Positions 42,879 through 53,175 of a stretch of 64,000 nt of DNA are shown piece by piece. Where the stretch lies: positions 372,001-436,000 of the forward strand of contig NZ_JALGBH010000001.1 in assembly GCF_022809115.1 (NCBI RefSeq). Direction: 5' to 3'. Each line of letters starts with the position of its first letter. The first letter of the stretch is position 1. Both the position numbers and the translations under genes were made by a program. This stretch comes from Pedobacter montanisoli. GTDB taxonomy: Bacteria; Bacteroidota; Bacteroidia; Sphingobacteriales; Sphingobacteriaceae. Below the pieces are notes generated by a model that did not search any database, had not been told where the DNA came from, and worked only from the letters and a program-made list of their open reading frames with translations.

Positions 42879-45800
42879 TTACAATTTTATAAACTTAGAA
42901 GCAGCTAATCTTTTTCCTCCTTTAGCGTCGTAAATCTCGGCAATATAAGTTCCGGCAGTATATCCTGTAATATTTATACTATGACCTTCTGTTAATTCTT
43001 TAGCTTTAATATTTTTAGTAAGCAATATTTGTCCTGAAAGACCAATTATTTTTACAGTATAAACATCTGATACTAATGCTCCGCTATATTTTAAAGTAAA
43101 GTCTGCCTGTACCGGGTTTGGATATAAGTTTAATCCTTTCTGGGCATTCATATCAACCCCTACTTTAGATTTAGCTGCATTGAGAATTTTAGTTGTTTCA
43201 GCCAAACTTTCTCCATATACAGTCGAAATTGAGAATCTATCATTAATAAGTTCCTCATTTGTACCAGCATCAACAGTAAATTTATAAGTCGTGTTTCCTC
43301 GTAAAGGAACTGCTTTATTTAAGAGCTTATCATTTAACTGCAATACATATCCTGATGGAATATTTGAAGGGTTAAGCTCAAGTACAAAATTATTTTCTTT
43401 TAAGGTTTGTTTAAGTGTCAATTGAATAGGTTTATTTAACTCACTAACATCAGGCATTTTATTAATAGCTAAAGCTATTCCATCAATAGAGCTGGTATAA
43501 AGAGCTAAGCCTTGTCTGTCTCCTGGCATAAACCTGATATCTTCTACACCATCATATTCTGCCTTTCTTCCTTTCATGAATAAAACGGCTGTCTCATCAT
43601 CAATGGTACGATCATTATTAGACAGTTTTATCTTTAATACTGGTAAAGCTTCCGAAAATAAACCCGTACTTGCTACAGAGAGTTTACCCGAGCTGCCTGA
43701 AACCATAGATACAGGATTGTCAACAGCCATCATTAAAGGAATAGATGAGTGAGAATTTACCTTTGCGCTCTCGTTAAAGGTAAAATTACCCCCACTTGTT
43801 TTACTTTCTACAAAAAATCCTTCTCCTGAAAGAATGTATCTGCTAGCTCCATTAATACCTGTATTAGTATCTCCATCATAAACAGCATATTTCTTTTCAA
43901 CAGGATTATAATGCCTTACCGAGTTATTTATTAACCCCGATTTATCCAAGCCTCCGCTATTCCAGTCTATGGTTGCCGCATAAGGATTTCCTAACAAATT
44001 AAATCCTCCGGCTGCTGCATAATAAGTAAGCGGAACAGTAATAGATCCCTGATTTAATACCCCTTTATAATCCATCACTATACTTTCAGGATCTGCAAAT
44101 GGCTTTTGCGTTTTATTAGTCAGGTTATTTATCCGATCTCCTCTGTAGAATAAATAAGTTCCTCTACCAATATTTTCACTTTCGTTTATATTATTTATCG
44201 GTTCAAAATCACTGGTATATTTCCATATACTACCTGCTGTACTTAAAGGTTCATCAAATCCTCCAGCGGTACTGGTAATACCAGTTAACCACATATCATC
44301 AATATACTGATTAAAGCTATAAGTACGGTTACCATAACTATTGGTATTTATAAACGAAGCCGTATTATCATAAACAGGTGAAGAAAGTAAACGATAAGTA
44401 CGATAAGGATCAACAGATCCTCCGCTAATAAACCTTTCTACTCTTACTGAACCGGTAATTTTAGCAGTAGCAGGTAAAGAAGCGATAGTGGCAGAACCAC
44501 TGGCGGCTGACTTCAGGTTAAGCAATCCGTTAGTTTTTAATTCTGTATTGGCATCAACGGTTAATATCCCATTTGTTTTAACTGAGAAATTACCTGAACT
44601 TAAAGTTTTGATACTCCCATTGGTAAATCTTACATTTTTAAAAGCGAGACCATTACCACTATCAGAGCCCTGATCTGTTATATTTTGGTTATTACCATTA
44701 AATACAAGATCAGTGTTATCAAGATTAATACGACCTCCAGAAGATAACCAACTAGATGAAATGTTAAGTGTACCTGAAGGTCCTGTTTTCACACCACCTC
44801 CCGAAGTAATAAAAGCCCCGTTATATGTTCCTGATAAAATATTTTGCGCTATTGTTCCGGCGTATTCAACACCCACAGTCCATGTTCTTCCAGCAGGTAC
44901 ACCAGTACCAGCTCTTGTGATTAATTTTCCTGCACCAATATCTGTAAAAGAACCGGCTAAAACATTGGTTCCTAAATTCAGGGATGCCAAAGATCCGGGA
45001 CCTATTGAAATCTGGCCGTTTATTGTATAATTAACGGAGGAAGTAGACAATACCACCCCTTGATTATTATTAACAGTTAAGTTATTTATAATGCTTGGCA
45101 AACCATCTCCTGTTTGTTGAGAAACACCTCCATTATAAATAAAGTTACCTAATCCGTAAGTTTTAGTTCCCGTATTTTGCAAAGTTCCATTTAAGTTTCC
45201 TGTAGCAGTAAATCCTCGGGCATGTGCAGTAATTAATGTAGCACCAGTTCCCATAGTAAAGTTTCCAGTTGTACCATCAATAACCGAAGTACCAAAATCT
45301 ACAATAGCGTTGTTTGCAACCGAGAAATTTAGTCCTTCAAAACTGCCTCCTGTCTTAGTAAAATTTTGGGTGCTGCCTCCGTTAAACACCAATGTTCTGG
45401 TACCTGTACCCGTACCGGCTTTTAATGCGCCTCCACTTATATTAAAGTTTCCTCCTACGTATAATGTACCATCTCCATTTGCTTTTAAAATATTAACCGT
45501 TCCCCCTTGTATTTCAAAGTTACGCCTAATAATAAGTGTGCCTCCAGGCGATGTTAAGTTCAGCGCTCCGCTACCTGTTGAAATAACTTTAAAATCCCGA
45601 GCTGAAAAGCCACTTTGTAAAATTGGTCCTGTGGAAACATTTTGCCCGGGGTCATTCCATATAAAATCAGAGAAAGTCTGAGCCGTTCCATTTATAGTAG
45701 AAGCAAAACTAGTATAACCTACTACCTCACAAATTGATCCGGTGTTCCAAATCATATTAGCCCCACTTGGAATTGCGGTACTGGAATTACCAATATCATG

Positions 45801-48764
45801 CACATATTTACCTCCATTCTCAATGGTTAATTTACCATTAGTAATATTAAGGCCTGTTTTATGTATTAATGTTCCCTTAATAATGATTCCCTGGCCTGAA
45901 AGTGCGGTACTTGTTTGTACAATTAGGGTACCTCCACTTTGTACTTCTACATCATCTATAGAGGAGATATTGGATGTTATGGCAACAGTATGTCCATTTA
46001 ATATAGTTATTTTACTAGCATTAACAGTTGGTGACAAGGTTGCCGGAGACCAGTTAGAAATACCGTTAGAAGAAGTTTCCCAAATCTGGGAATTATTCCA
46101 AATACCACTAGCAACTGACCTGAAATAATCTGAGGCTACGCTTGCAGTTGTTGGATTAGGAACAATTATAGTCTCTTGAATTACAGGAACATGTACATTA
46201 TCTTTTACAGTAACCGTCTGGTTACCAGCAGAGAATATATTAACATTTATAAATTTGTATCCCCCAGTAACTAAATCTGTAAGTGCCGGACTTATTGTTG
46301 CGCCTGCATCTGAGCTGCTTGTTGAGATAGAATTAGTGATAGCATCTGTCGGATTATAAAATTGGTCTACTGCTCTAACTCTAATTTGAAAGGATTTACC
46401 CCTAGCAGGAATAATAGGATTTCCCGTTTTACCTGTTACAGTACCCGGGGCAATATTCTGGTTAGGTAATAATACTAATAGCTTTGCATACTCCCCAGCC
46501 GCTACAGAAAAACCTGGGCTTGTACTTGAAGTCTTTAATCCATCTGTTACATTTACAGAAGTCAATGTACGCGTTGCTGAAGAAATTGCTGTTACTAAAG
46601 ATATATTAAAAGTAGCCTCTCCATTAGCCAATGCTACATTAGATGGCATATTGGCATTTACATCGTTACTTGTGATACCAACTACATCTATAGCTGAATT
46701 TACTAAATTTCCAACGGCATCAACCGCTCTAACTACTACCTGAAAAGAATTTCCTGCAACTGCATTATTTGGTGCTCCCGTCTTCCCTGCAGCTATTCCC
46801 TGACTAAAACTTTCGCCTGGTAAAATCATTACAAGTTTGGTAAAAGCTCCAGCAACAACTGTTGGTAAAGATGCATTATAATTCGTAACTGTTGGGTTGG
46901 TCTGATTTTTTGCTGTAATTACAGGGGTCTCGCCTGCTTTGTTAAATGTTAAAGTAAAAGATGCCTTTCCTGCAACCAGATTTTTACCAGCTGGGGCAAC
47001 AAAATTATCAACGTTTGCAATCTGTATAGCAACATTATCCGTTGCAGTAACCACATTATTCCAGTTATCATCCATCGCATAAGCAGTAACATTATAAGCT
47101 ATGCCTGCAACTGGTTCAGAAGGAAGGCCCGATTTTCCAGAAGGTGAACCAGGATCTAAACTCTCTCCAGGGTACACGACCAAAAGTTTTCTGAAGCTAC
47201 CTAATATAACTGTAAAGTTTGATGTATTAACGGTTTTAATTGGTGAGCTGTCATCTGATGCGGTTATAACTGATGAAGTAGTTGCTGTATTAACTGTTAT
47301 ATTAAAAATCTTTGTTCCATTAACCAGGTTTGAAGCAGGAGGTGTAACGGCTGCAGCATCATTTGAAGTAATTGCAATCAAGTTATTCGAGTTAACAACA
47401 TTCCAATTAGCATCTACAGCATTAACTCTAATGGCTACATTACTTCCTGAAGTAGCAGAATACACTCCTGAAGTAACTTTTCCAGTAGATGTTCCCGGAG
47501 CCGCAGTTTCATTAGGCAACAATATCTGCATTTTTACATAAGCTCCTGCTATAACAGTTGGCAAAGCCCCATTATAAGAAAGGATTGCATTGTTTGTGTT
47601 ATCTGTAACTGTTGAAACCGGAGTTTCACCTGCAATTTTAAAGTTAAGATCCCGGGTGGCTGATCCTCCGCTCAGGCTAACGGCTGCAGGATCTGTATAA
47701 TTACTAACTCCACTCGTACTCACAGAAACATTATCAGTAATACTTACCTTATTCCAATAATCATCAACGGCATAAATTGTTATTCTATAATTACTTCCAG
47801 CTACAGGAGCAGTTGGCAATCCAGTTTTACCCATAGCAGAACCCGGCTCAAAAGTTTCCCCAGGTAAAACCATTAATAACTTACTAAAAGGGCCAATATT
47901 TACTTTGAAACTGGTGGTATTAGCAGGTAATATAGATGGGTTTGTAACACTTGTGGCTGTTATATTTCTATAAGCATTAGCTGTAGGAAGAGAGACAGTG
48001 AATGTTTTTATACCTCCAACCAAATTAGCATTAGTCGGTAACCCCGCATATGTATCATTTGATGTAATCGCTATTTCATCTGTAGCAGTATTAATCAAAT
48101 TCCACGCATAATCTACAGCATTTATTGTAACATCAACTGTTTCTCCTGTGTTTTTTATTGTAGTTGCAACAGATGATTTGCCTGTTATCGATCCGGGATT
48201 CAGTGTTTCAGTAGGTAAAAGGGCTATTAATTTTACGAAAGATCCTGGTACTTTAGACAAAGGTGCTATCGCTGCTCCTACATCAAAACCCTTTATTATC
48301 CCATTTCCACCACTTCTTGTCAGAAGAATTTCGGGGCTTATTGTTTTAGTTACAGATTGGACTTCAATTCCTGATATAGTAATTGAATTATCACCATTTG
48401 TGCTACCTGTTACAGTATAACTAACAATCAATGAAGTTGCACTCACAGAAACAGCAGCATTACTAATATTAGGACCGTTAATAATAACGGTTCCTACTCC
48501 CGTGTTAAATTGCCACCCCGCAGGTCTGTTAAAAGATATTGTTCGGTTAGACCCGGCTGTAAAATCACCTGGAGCAGTTTCTGCAATCATAATATCTCCT
48601 AAAGCTGTATAAGTCGGATTTGGACCCACACTGGACTTATCATTAGAAATATTCCTTCCCCCCGTAGGCATGGTAACCACCACATCTGCAAAAGCAGAAA
48701 AGCCCACAAAAACAAAGCAAAAGATAAGGAATATCGTCCTTAAACCAGAAGTATAAAGTTGCAT
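42879..48764 (-). CDS. Giant secreted protein with six internal repeats and T9SS type A tail
   Basis: 1961 aa. Signal peptide ('LIFCFVFVGFSAFA'). Residues about 174-870 hold six tandem repeats of ~117 aa, each opening with a line like 'GPFSKLLMVLPGETFEPGS.MGK' (first near Phe176, last near Tyr759), each an Ig-like unit with 'NAVD..WN' in the middle. Then a glycine-rich beta-helix-like part with 'SGGTLIVQ', 'GTLIHKTG', 'NFTMGTGATL'. Residues about 1385-1870 are a module shared with the next two proteins ('ITGSVRVERFISGG...YRTYRLLSSPVYDN'). The last ~85 residues are a T9SS type A sorting domain ('LNLYPNPVQADFTLKYSG...GTYIAEIYDAKGGKRLAASKFIKL'). Exported to the surface or medium; adhesive role is inference. 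Confidence 0.9.
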   Translation of the reverse strand: MQLYTSGLRTIFLIFCFVFVGFSAFADVVVTMPTGGRNISNDKSSVGPNPTYTALGDIMIAETAPGDFTAGSNRTISFNRPAGWQFNTGVGTVIINGPNISNAAVSVSATSLIVSYTVTGSTNGDNSITISGIEVQSVTKTISPEILLTRSGGNGIIKGFDVGAAIAPLSKVPGSFVKLIALLPTETLNPGSITGKSSVATTIKNTGETVDVTINAVDYAWNLINTATDEIAITSNDTYAGLPTNANLVGGIKTFTVSLPTANAYRNITATSVTNPSILPANTTSFKVNIGPFSKLLMVLPGETFEPGSAMGKTGLPTAPVAGSNYRITIYAVDDYWNKVSITDNVSVSTSGVSNYTDPAAVSLSGGSATRDLNFKIAGETPVSTVTDNTNNAILSYNGALPTVIAGAYVKMQILLPNETAAPGTSTGKVTSGVYSATSGSNVAIRVNAVDANWNVVNSNNLIAITSNDAAAVTPPASNLVNGTKIFNITVNTATTSSVITASDDSSPIKTVNTSNFTVILGSFRKLLVVYPGESLDPGSPSGKSGLPSEPVAGIAYNVTAYAMDDNWNNVVTATDNVAIQIANVDNFVAPAGKNLVAGKASFTLTFNKAGETPVITAKNQTNPTVTNYNASLPTVVAGAFTKLVMILPGESFSQGIAAGKTGAPNNAVAGNSFQVVVRAVDAVGNLVNSAIDVVGITSNDVNANMPSNVALANGEATFNISLVTAISSATRTLTSVNVTDGLKTSSTSPGFSVAAGEYAKLLVLLPNQNIAPGTVTGKTGNPIIPARGKSFQIRVRAVDQFYNPTDAITNSISTSSSDAGATISPALTDLVTGGYKFINVNIFSAGNQTVTVKDNVHVPVIQETIIVPNPTTASVASDYFRSVASGIWNNSQIWETSSNGISNWSPATLSPTVNASKITILNGHTVAITSNISSIDDVEVQSGGTLIVQTSTALSGQGIIIKGTLIHKTGLNITNGKLTIENGGKYVHDIGNSSTAIPSGANMIWNTGSICEVVGYTSFASTINGTAQTFSDFIWNDPGQNVSTGPILQSGFSARDFKVISTGSGALNLTSPGGTLIIRRNFEIQGGTVNILKANGDGTLYVGGNFNISGGALKAGTGTGTRTLVFNGGSTQNFTKTGGSFEGLNFSVANNAIVDFGTSVIDGTTGNFTMGTGATLITAHARGFTATGNLNGTLQNTGTKTYGLGNFIYNGGVSQQTGDGLPSIINNLTVNNNQGVVLSTSSVNYTINGQISIGPGSLASLNLGTNVLAGSFTDIGAGKLITRAGTGVPAGRTWTVGVEYAGTIAQNILSGTYNGAFITSGGGVKTGPSGTLNISSSWLSSGGRINLDNTDLVFNGNNQNITDQGSDSGNGLAFKNVRFTNGSIKTLSSGNFSVKTNGILTVDANTELKTNGLLNLKSAASGSATIASLPATAKITGSVRVERFISGGSVDPYRTYRLLSSPVYDNTASFINTNSYGNRTYSFNQYIDDMWLTGITSTAGGFDEPLSTAGSIWKYTSDFEPINNINESENIGRGTYLFYRGDRINNLTNKTQKPFADPESIVMDYKGVLNQGSITVPLTYYAAAGGFNLLGNPYAATIDWNSGGLDKSGLINNSVRHYNPVEKKYAVYDGDTNTGINGASRYILSGEGFFVESKTSGGNFTFNESAKVNSHSSIPLMMAVDNPVSMVSGSSGKLSVASTGLFSEALPVLKIKLSNNDRTIDDETAVLFMKGRKAEYDGVEDIRFMPGDRQGLALYTSSIDGIALAINKMPDVSELNKPIQLTLKQTLKENNFVLELNPSNIPSGYVLQLNDKLLNKAVPLRGNTTYKFTVDAGTNEELINDRFSISTVYGESLAETTKILNAAKSKVGVDMNAQKGLNLYPNPVQADFTLKYSGALVSDVYTVKIIGLSGQILLTKNIKAKELTEGHSINITGYTAGTYIAEIYDAKGGKRLAASKFIKL

Positions 48765-48919
48765 AAGCTATTATTTAGATTATAAGCCCTAAAGCTATAA
48801 CACGTTGTAAATTAATCAAGTGGACGAATTTCTAAAAAAAGATAGTTATTTACAACACACTTCTGCTAAATACTTATTTATCAGTATCTCTTTTATCATC
48901 GCCAAAAGTGCTCAGGTAG

Positions 48920-51900
48920 TTAGTTCTTGATGAATTTAGCAGAACTCAGATGCTTTCCGGTAATCGTATCCACCAATTTAACTACATAAACACCTTTTTC
49001 TTTAGCACTAAAATCAATATTTAATCCACTTTGCAGTTTTTGTTGCTGCACCTGTTTATTATCTATTAATTTTCCTGCCAGGTCATATATGTTTATTGTA
49101 TAGGTAGATGACGATTGCTCGCCATTGTATGCAAGTGTAAATATAGTAATTACTGGGTTCGGGAAAACAGATATTGGTAAATTATTTTTCTGAAGATCGT
49201 ACTTAACACTTTGATCATTCAATACCTGCGTTCTATCGCCATTTCCATCAACATACCAAAGCCTGTAATAATTCATACCAGATACAGGATTTTTGTCAAT
49301 GGAAGTATAGATACCAACTCCTTTAACATTTTCTTTTGTTAAATAAATGAATTCTGATTGATCTGTTGCTCTTTCAACCTCAAAATAACCTTCACGCACA
49401 TCTTCAGGCGTTTCCCATTTAAGCTGCACACCATTATTGGTTTTCTGAACATTAAAGGTCGATACTTTTATAGGCAGGGTTGAAACGGTATTAACGGAAA
49501 TTTCAAAACGACTATCTCCTTGTGTTTCTTTTATATTTTTATCTATGCTGAAGGCATAAACAGATCCTTCTTTAAGAACAGTTTCTGTATTTAAATAGCG
49601 GTCCAATAATTTAACTTCGTATTGACCAGGTATATTGCTAAGATTAAACTGCAAACTATAATTACCCGAAGTTGCGGCACTGGCAGACAGCTTAATCCTG
49701 GTTCCACTCTGGATTTCAGGAACATAGTTGATAGCCATAGCTACAGATACCGCATCTGATGACAAGCTTGATAAAAAAACTTCTTCTCCTGGCGCACTCT
49801 GAACATCTTCTTCTGTGGCTTTACTTTCTGCACCTTGTTTCATTACAATAAGTGTCTCAACCTCATTTAATGCATTCTCTTTAGCCAGTTTTATTTTAAC
49901 TTTAGAAGGACTAGAGGAAGTTGCATTTAATGTGTTATCAGCTACATTTAATAATGATTTTCCTGTTATCGAACTATTTGCATTGGAAACTTTTGCATTT
50001 TCAGTAAAAGTAATTGAAGGTGAATTGCTATTGCTTACCATAACAAAGAAAGATTGACCAGACTCAATATATCTTGAACCTCCATTTACTTCATCTTCTC
50101 CATTAAAAATAGAATATTGTCGTGTAGCAGGATTCCAAATACGTACAATCTTTCTAATATTTCCGCTACGTTCAACTGCTAACCAATCTATTTTTGAAGC
50201 ATAAGGATTACCCACTAAGCTAAAACCATCAGTACCATCAGAAGGCACATAATTTAAAGGAACTGTTATACTTTGTTGGTTTAAGATTCCTTTAAATCTA
50301 ATGGTTGTAGATTCAGGATCAACATAAGGGCTTTTTAACTTGTCGTCCATATTAGAACGATCTCCCCTGTAAAACACATAAATACCCCTTCCAATTCCTA
50401 CTGGTGAGGTCAGCTTTGCTATAGATGCAAAACTTCCATTGTGGGTAGAAACAGTAGTCCCATTATTTGGTGAAATATCAAATCCATTTTCAGGTCCTTT
50501 TGGCCCGGTAATAATCATGTTTTCAATCAGTTGTTTTGCACTATAAGTTCTTACTCCCTGTCCCTGATCAGAGATAAAGTTGGTTGTATTATCATATACC
50601 GGAGATGAAAGCATACGGTATGTTCTGTACATTGATTTTGGCCCACCAGTTACAAATCTTTCCACAATTACATCTCCTGTAATTGCAGAACCTTGAGGAA
50701 TAGGGGCTACAGAGGCCGAATTGTAATGATCTGATTTCAAAACCAGCTTACCTGCCGCATTTAAAGTACTGTTATTATCTATATATAGATTACCGTTAGA
50801 TTGAACAGTAAATGTTCCGCTACCTCCTAATGTTTTTTTACCACCTCCAGTAAATTTAAGTTCTTTTAATGATAACCCTGCTCCCGCATTAGAACCATTA
50901 TCTGTTATATTTTGGTTAACACCATTAAATATCAATAAGGTATTATTGGTAAGCAAATCTATATGACCTCCCCCTGATATCCAGTTGCCACTAACATTAA
51001 GACTATTACCTAAAATGGTTTTTTTACCGGAACCGCCAAATACAATATCTTTATAAGAAATTGCTCCAGTAACATTCTGTGCGGCATTTGACAGATATTG
51101 TACATTTCCTAAAAAACTTAGCGTTTCATTTCCTGTTATAAGTAATGGAGTAGTTCCATAAAACAGCAGACTTCCTTGTTGATTAAGATTAAGCGTATAA
51201 CCTTTTACCGCTGATAAATTCTGGATAGATTGATTAACCGAAAAACCAGGAGAACTGATATTAAATACAACACTTGTAGCAGAAGCTGCATTAAACAACA
51301 ATTTTTCTACTTTCAATGTAGAAACGTTCGCATTGATTGTATTAATAGCTTTAGGAGAAATTGTAAAATTACCTTTTATATCTAATGTACCTGTTCCACT
51401 TATTGTAGCAGAACCTTCTGCCGTTGCAGATGAGGTAACCGTTAATGTTGCATTATTAATAGTTAAAGTTGCTGATTTTCCATTACCAAAAATCAAAGCG
51501 CCTACAGATTGTGCTGAACTAAGTTGAGGTTGATTGGTAAAAGTATTTACTCCTATTCGTGCCTGATCATTAGAAGTAGGAATACTTGCGGGCGACCAGT
51601 TCGAGGCCAAATTCCACTCTGATGAAGAAGATCCTACCCAGTCAAGATTTTTACCCGCAGCGGCTGGTGTTGTTTGTACGTTCTCAACAACATCCCCAGA
51701 ACTAGGGTAATTGATCTGAGAACCTGATGACACCATATCTGTAATTGCATTAATACCAAAAGTAGCTCCTGGAGTTGGATTGGTTTTTATACCTACGGTA
51801 ATAAAATAATAAGCACTGTTTACCAAAGAACCATCCGCATTACCTATAGAATAAAAAGTTTCTTTAATATTATAGTTCTGGATGGTCCCATCATAGTAAT

Positions 51901-52894
51901 CAAGTTTTGCAACCATCACATCATCGGAATTGCCAAAAAAATCATCTGTTGACCTGTTTAGATACATGTTACCGGTAACCATTTGGGTAATATTACCCGA
52001 AACAGAGAACTTAAGCTGCGACATATCAAAAAATCCGCGTGTTTGAACTCTCATCCCATAAATAACTGCATTCTGTGTACCCGCAATCAATGGTTTTGAA
52101 ATCCCGTTAGATGTATCATTAGCTCCACTAATATTAATTTGCATGCTATATAATTTCATCTCATCAAAAACAAAACGACCCGCTGTTGTTGATGAAACCT
52201 GCATAGCCGAATAGCCATAATAGTTGATGTTATTAATGTATGATTCTCCTCTATCTGTAGTTGCTTCCGTTTTAGATGCAGTATAAGTATCTACATAAAG
52301 ATGCCAAACAAACTGCCCGCTTCTTTTTATACGTTGTACTCTAATGGCATAAGTAGCATTGTTTCCTGATATTTTAGACAGATCTACACTAACCAGATTA
52401 TTATAATGGTCTGCCGAAGTACTATTGTCATATTTAGATCTTAAATATAAAGTTGAACCAACCTGCGTTAAAAAAACACCTTTTGCTGTTAGCAAATTAC
52501 TATTTTCTGCAAGCAACCAATATTTCCAGGCATTTTTACCGTTACTAACTTCATCTGAGTTATCAGTATTTGCTCCGTTATTTCTGTATAACAAAGTCCA
52601 TTCATAACCAAAAGTTTCATTATCTAAATTGGTATTCGCAGTTATAAATGACAACTGATAGGTAGCTGCTTGTGCATTTCCAATACTCGCCCAACCAAAA
52701 CCAGCGTTATAGGTAAGATTGTTTGTTGAAGATAAATTTAATGCGGTATTTGTTCCCACCTGAGTAATTCCCATACCTAAACTGGGTGCATTAAAATTAT
52801 TATAATAATAACCTGCACTGTTAAACACTTGTGCATGAATAAAATCAGGTAGAAATATAGAAATTATAAAGAGGAATATATATTTGATCTTCAT
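48920..52894 (-). CDS. Giant secreted protein with T9SS type A tail
   Basis: 1324 aa from ATG 52894, which begins a good signal peptide (MKIKYIFLFIISIFLPDFIHAQ); the frame extends upstream to 52918. The N-terminal ~400 residues are a lectin- or laminin-like beta region ('NNFNAPSLGMGITQVG', 'FVWHLYVDTYTAS'), followed by 'LDWVGSSSSEWNLASNWSPASIPTSNDQARIG' and a parallel-beta stretch. The middle is the module shared with its neighbours ('ITGDVIVERFVTGGPKSMYRTYRMLSSPVYDN'). Residues about 1135-1230 are fibronectin-III-like ('VSTFNVQKTNNGVQLKWETPEDVREGYFEVERATD'). End: type A sorting tail 'ISVFPNPVITIFTLAYNGEQ...GVYVVKLVDTITGKHLSSAKFIKN'. Confidence 0.9.
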   Translation of the reverse strand: MKIKYIFLFIISIFLPDFIHAQVFNSAGYYYNNFNAPSLGMGITQVGTNTALNLSSTNNLTYNAGFGWASIGNAQAATYQLSFITANTNLDNETFGYEWTLLYRNNGANTDNSDEVSNGKNAWKYWLLAENSNLLTAKGVFLTQVGSTLYLRSKYDNSTSADHYNNLVSVDLSKISGNNATYAIRVQRIKRSGQFVWHLYVDTYTASKTEATTDRGESYINNINYYGYSAMQVSSTTAGRFVFDEMKLYSMQINISGANDTSNGISKPLIAGTQNAVIYGMRVQTRGFFDMSQLKFSVSGNITQMVTGNMYLNRSTDDFFGNSDDVMVAKLDYYDGTIQNYNIKETFYSIGNADGSLVNSAYYFITVGIKTNPTPGATFGINAITDMVSSGSQINYPSSGDVVENVQTTPAAAGKNLDWVGSSSSEWNLASNWSPASIPTSNDQARIGVNTFTNQPQLSSAQSVGALIFGNGKSATLTINNATLTVTSSATAEGSATISGTGTLDIKGNFTISPKAINTINANVSTLKVEKLLFNAASATSVVFNISSPGFSVNQSIQNLSAVKGYTLNLNQQGSLLFYGTTPLLITGNETLSFLGNVQYLSNAAQNVTGAISYKDIVFGGSGKKTILGNSLNVSGNWISGGGHIDLLTNNTLLIFNGVNQNITDNGSNAGAGLSLKELKFTGGGKKTLGGSGTFTVQSNGNLYIDNNSTLNAAGKLVLKSDHYNSASVAPIPQGSAITGDVIVERFVTGGPKSMYRTYRMLSSPVYDNTTNFISDQGQGVRTYSAKQLIENMIITGPKGPENGFDISPNNGTTVSTHNGSFASIAKLTSPVGIGRGIYVFYRGDRSNMDDKLKSPYVDPESTTIRFKGILNQQSITVPLNYVPSDGTDGFSLVGNPYASKIDWLAVERSGNIRKIVRIWNPATRQYSIFNGEDEVNGGSRYIESGQSFFVMVSNSNSPSITFTENAKVSNANSSITGKSLLNVADNTLNATSSSPSKVKIKLAKENALNEVETLIVMKQGAESKATEEDVQSAPGEEVFLSSLSSDAVSVAMAINYVPEIQSGTRIKLSASAATSGNYSLQFNLSNIPGQYEVKLLDRYLNTETVLKEGSVYAFSIDKNIKETQGDSRFEISVNTVSTLPIKVSTFNVQKTNNGVQLKWETPEDVREGYFEVERATDQSEFIYLTKENVKGVGIYTSIDKNPVSGMNYYRLWYVDGNGDRTQVLNDQSVKYDLQKNNLPISVFPNPVITIFTLAYNGEQSSSTYTINIYDLAGKLIDNKQVQQQKLQSGLNIDFSAKEKGVYVVKLVDTITGKHLSSAKFIKN

Positions 52895-53175
52895 TTGGTT
52901 TACCGCGAATAATTTCATCCGGCTTTATAGAAAACCAAAAAATAAGCCAGTTGTAATAAAACTGATACTTATTTATCTCTTTTATGCATCTAAAGCTAAA
53001 AACAAGTGATTTTTAATTTGAATAATCTTATCCCTATTGGTTTTTACCCAAAAAGAGTAAGGTTCTTTTTTCCCAATTTGTGGAAAACTTATCTCAGCAT
53101 TAAGACCAACATCAAAAACAAATCACAACAAACTGAAAAACAACATATTACAATAAAACACCAAACACAAACATA

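Noticed and set aside
45310..47541. Plus-strand frames of up to 146 codons antisense to the T9SS protein
   Set aside because: Val/Pro/Leu-rich mirror frames of a Thr/Asn/Gly-rich repeat protein, a normal by-product of its codon use.
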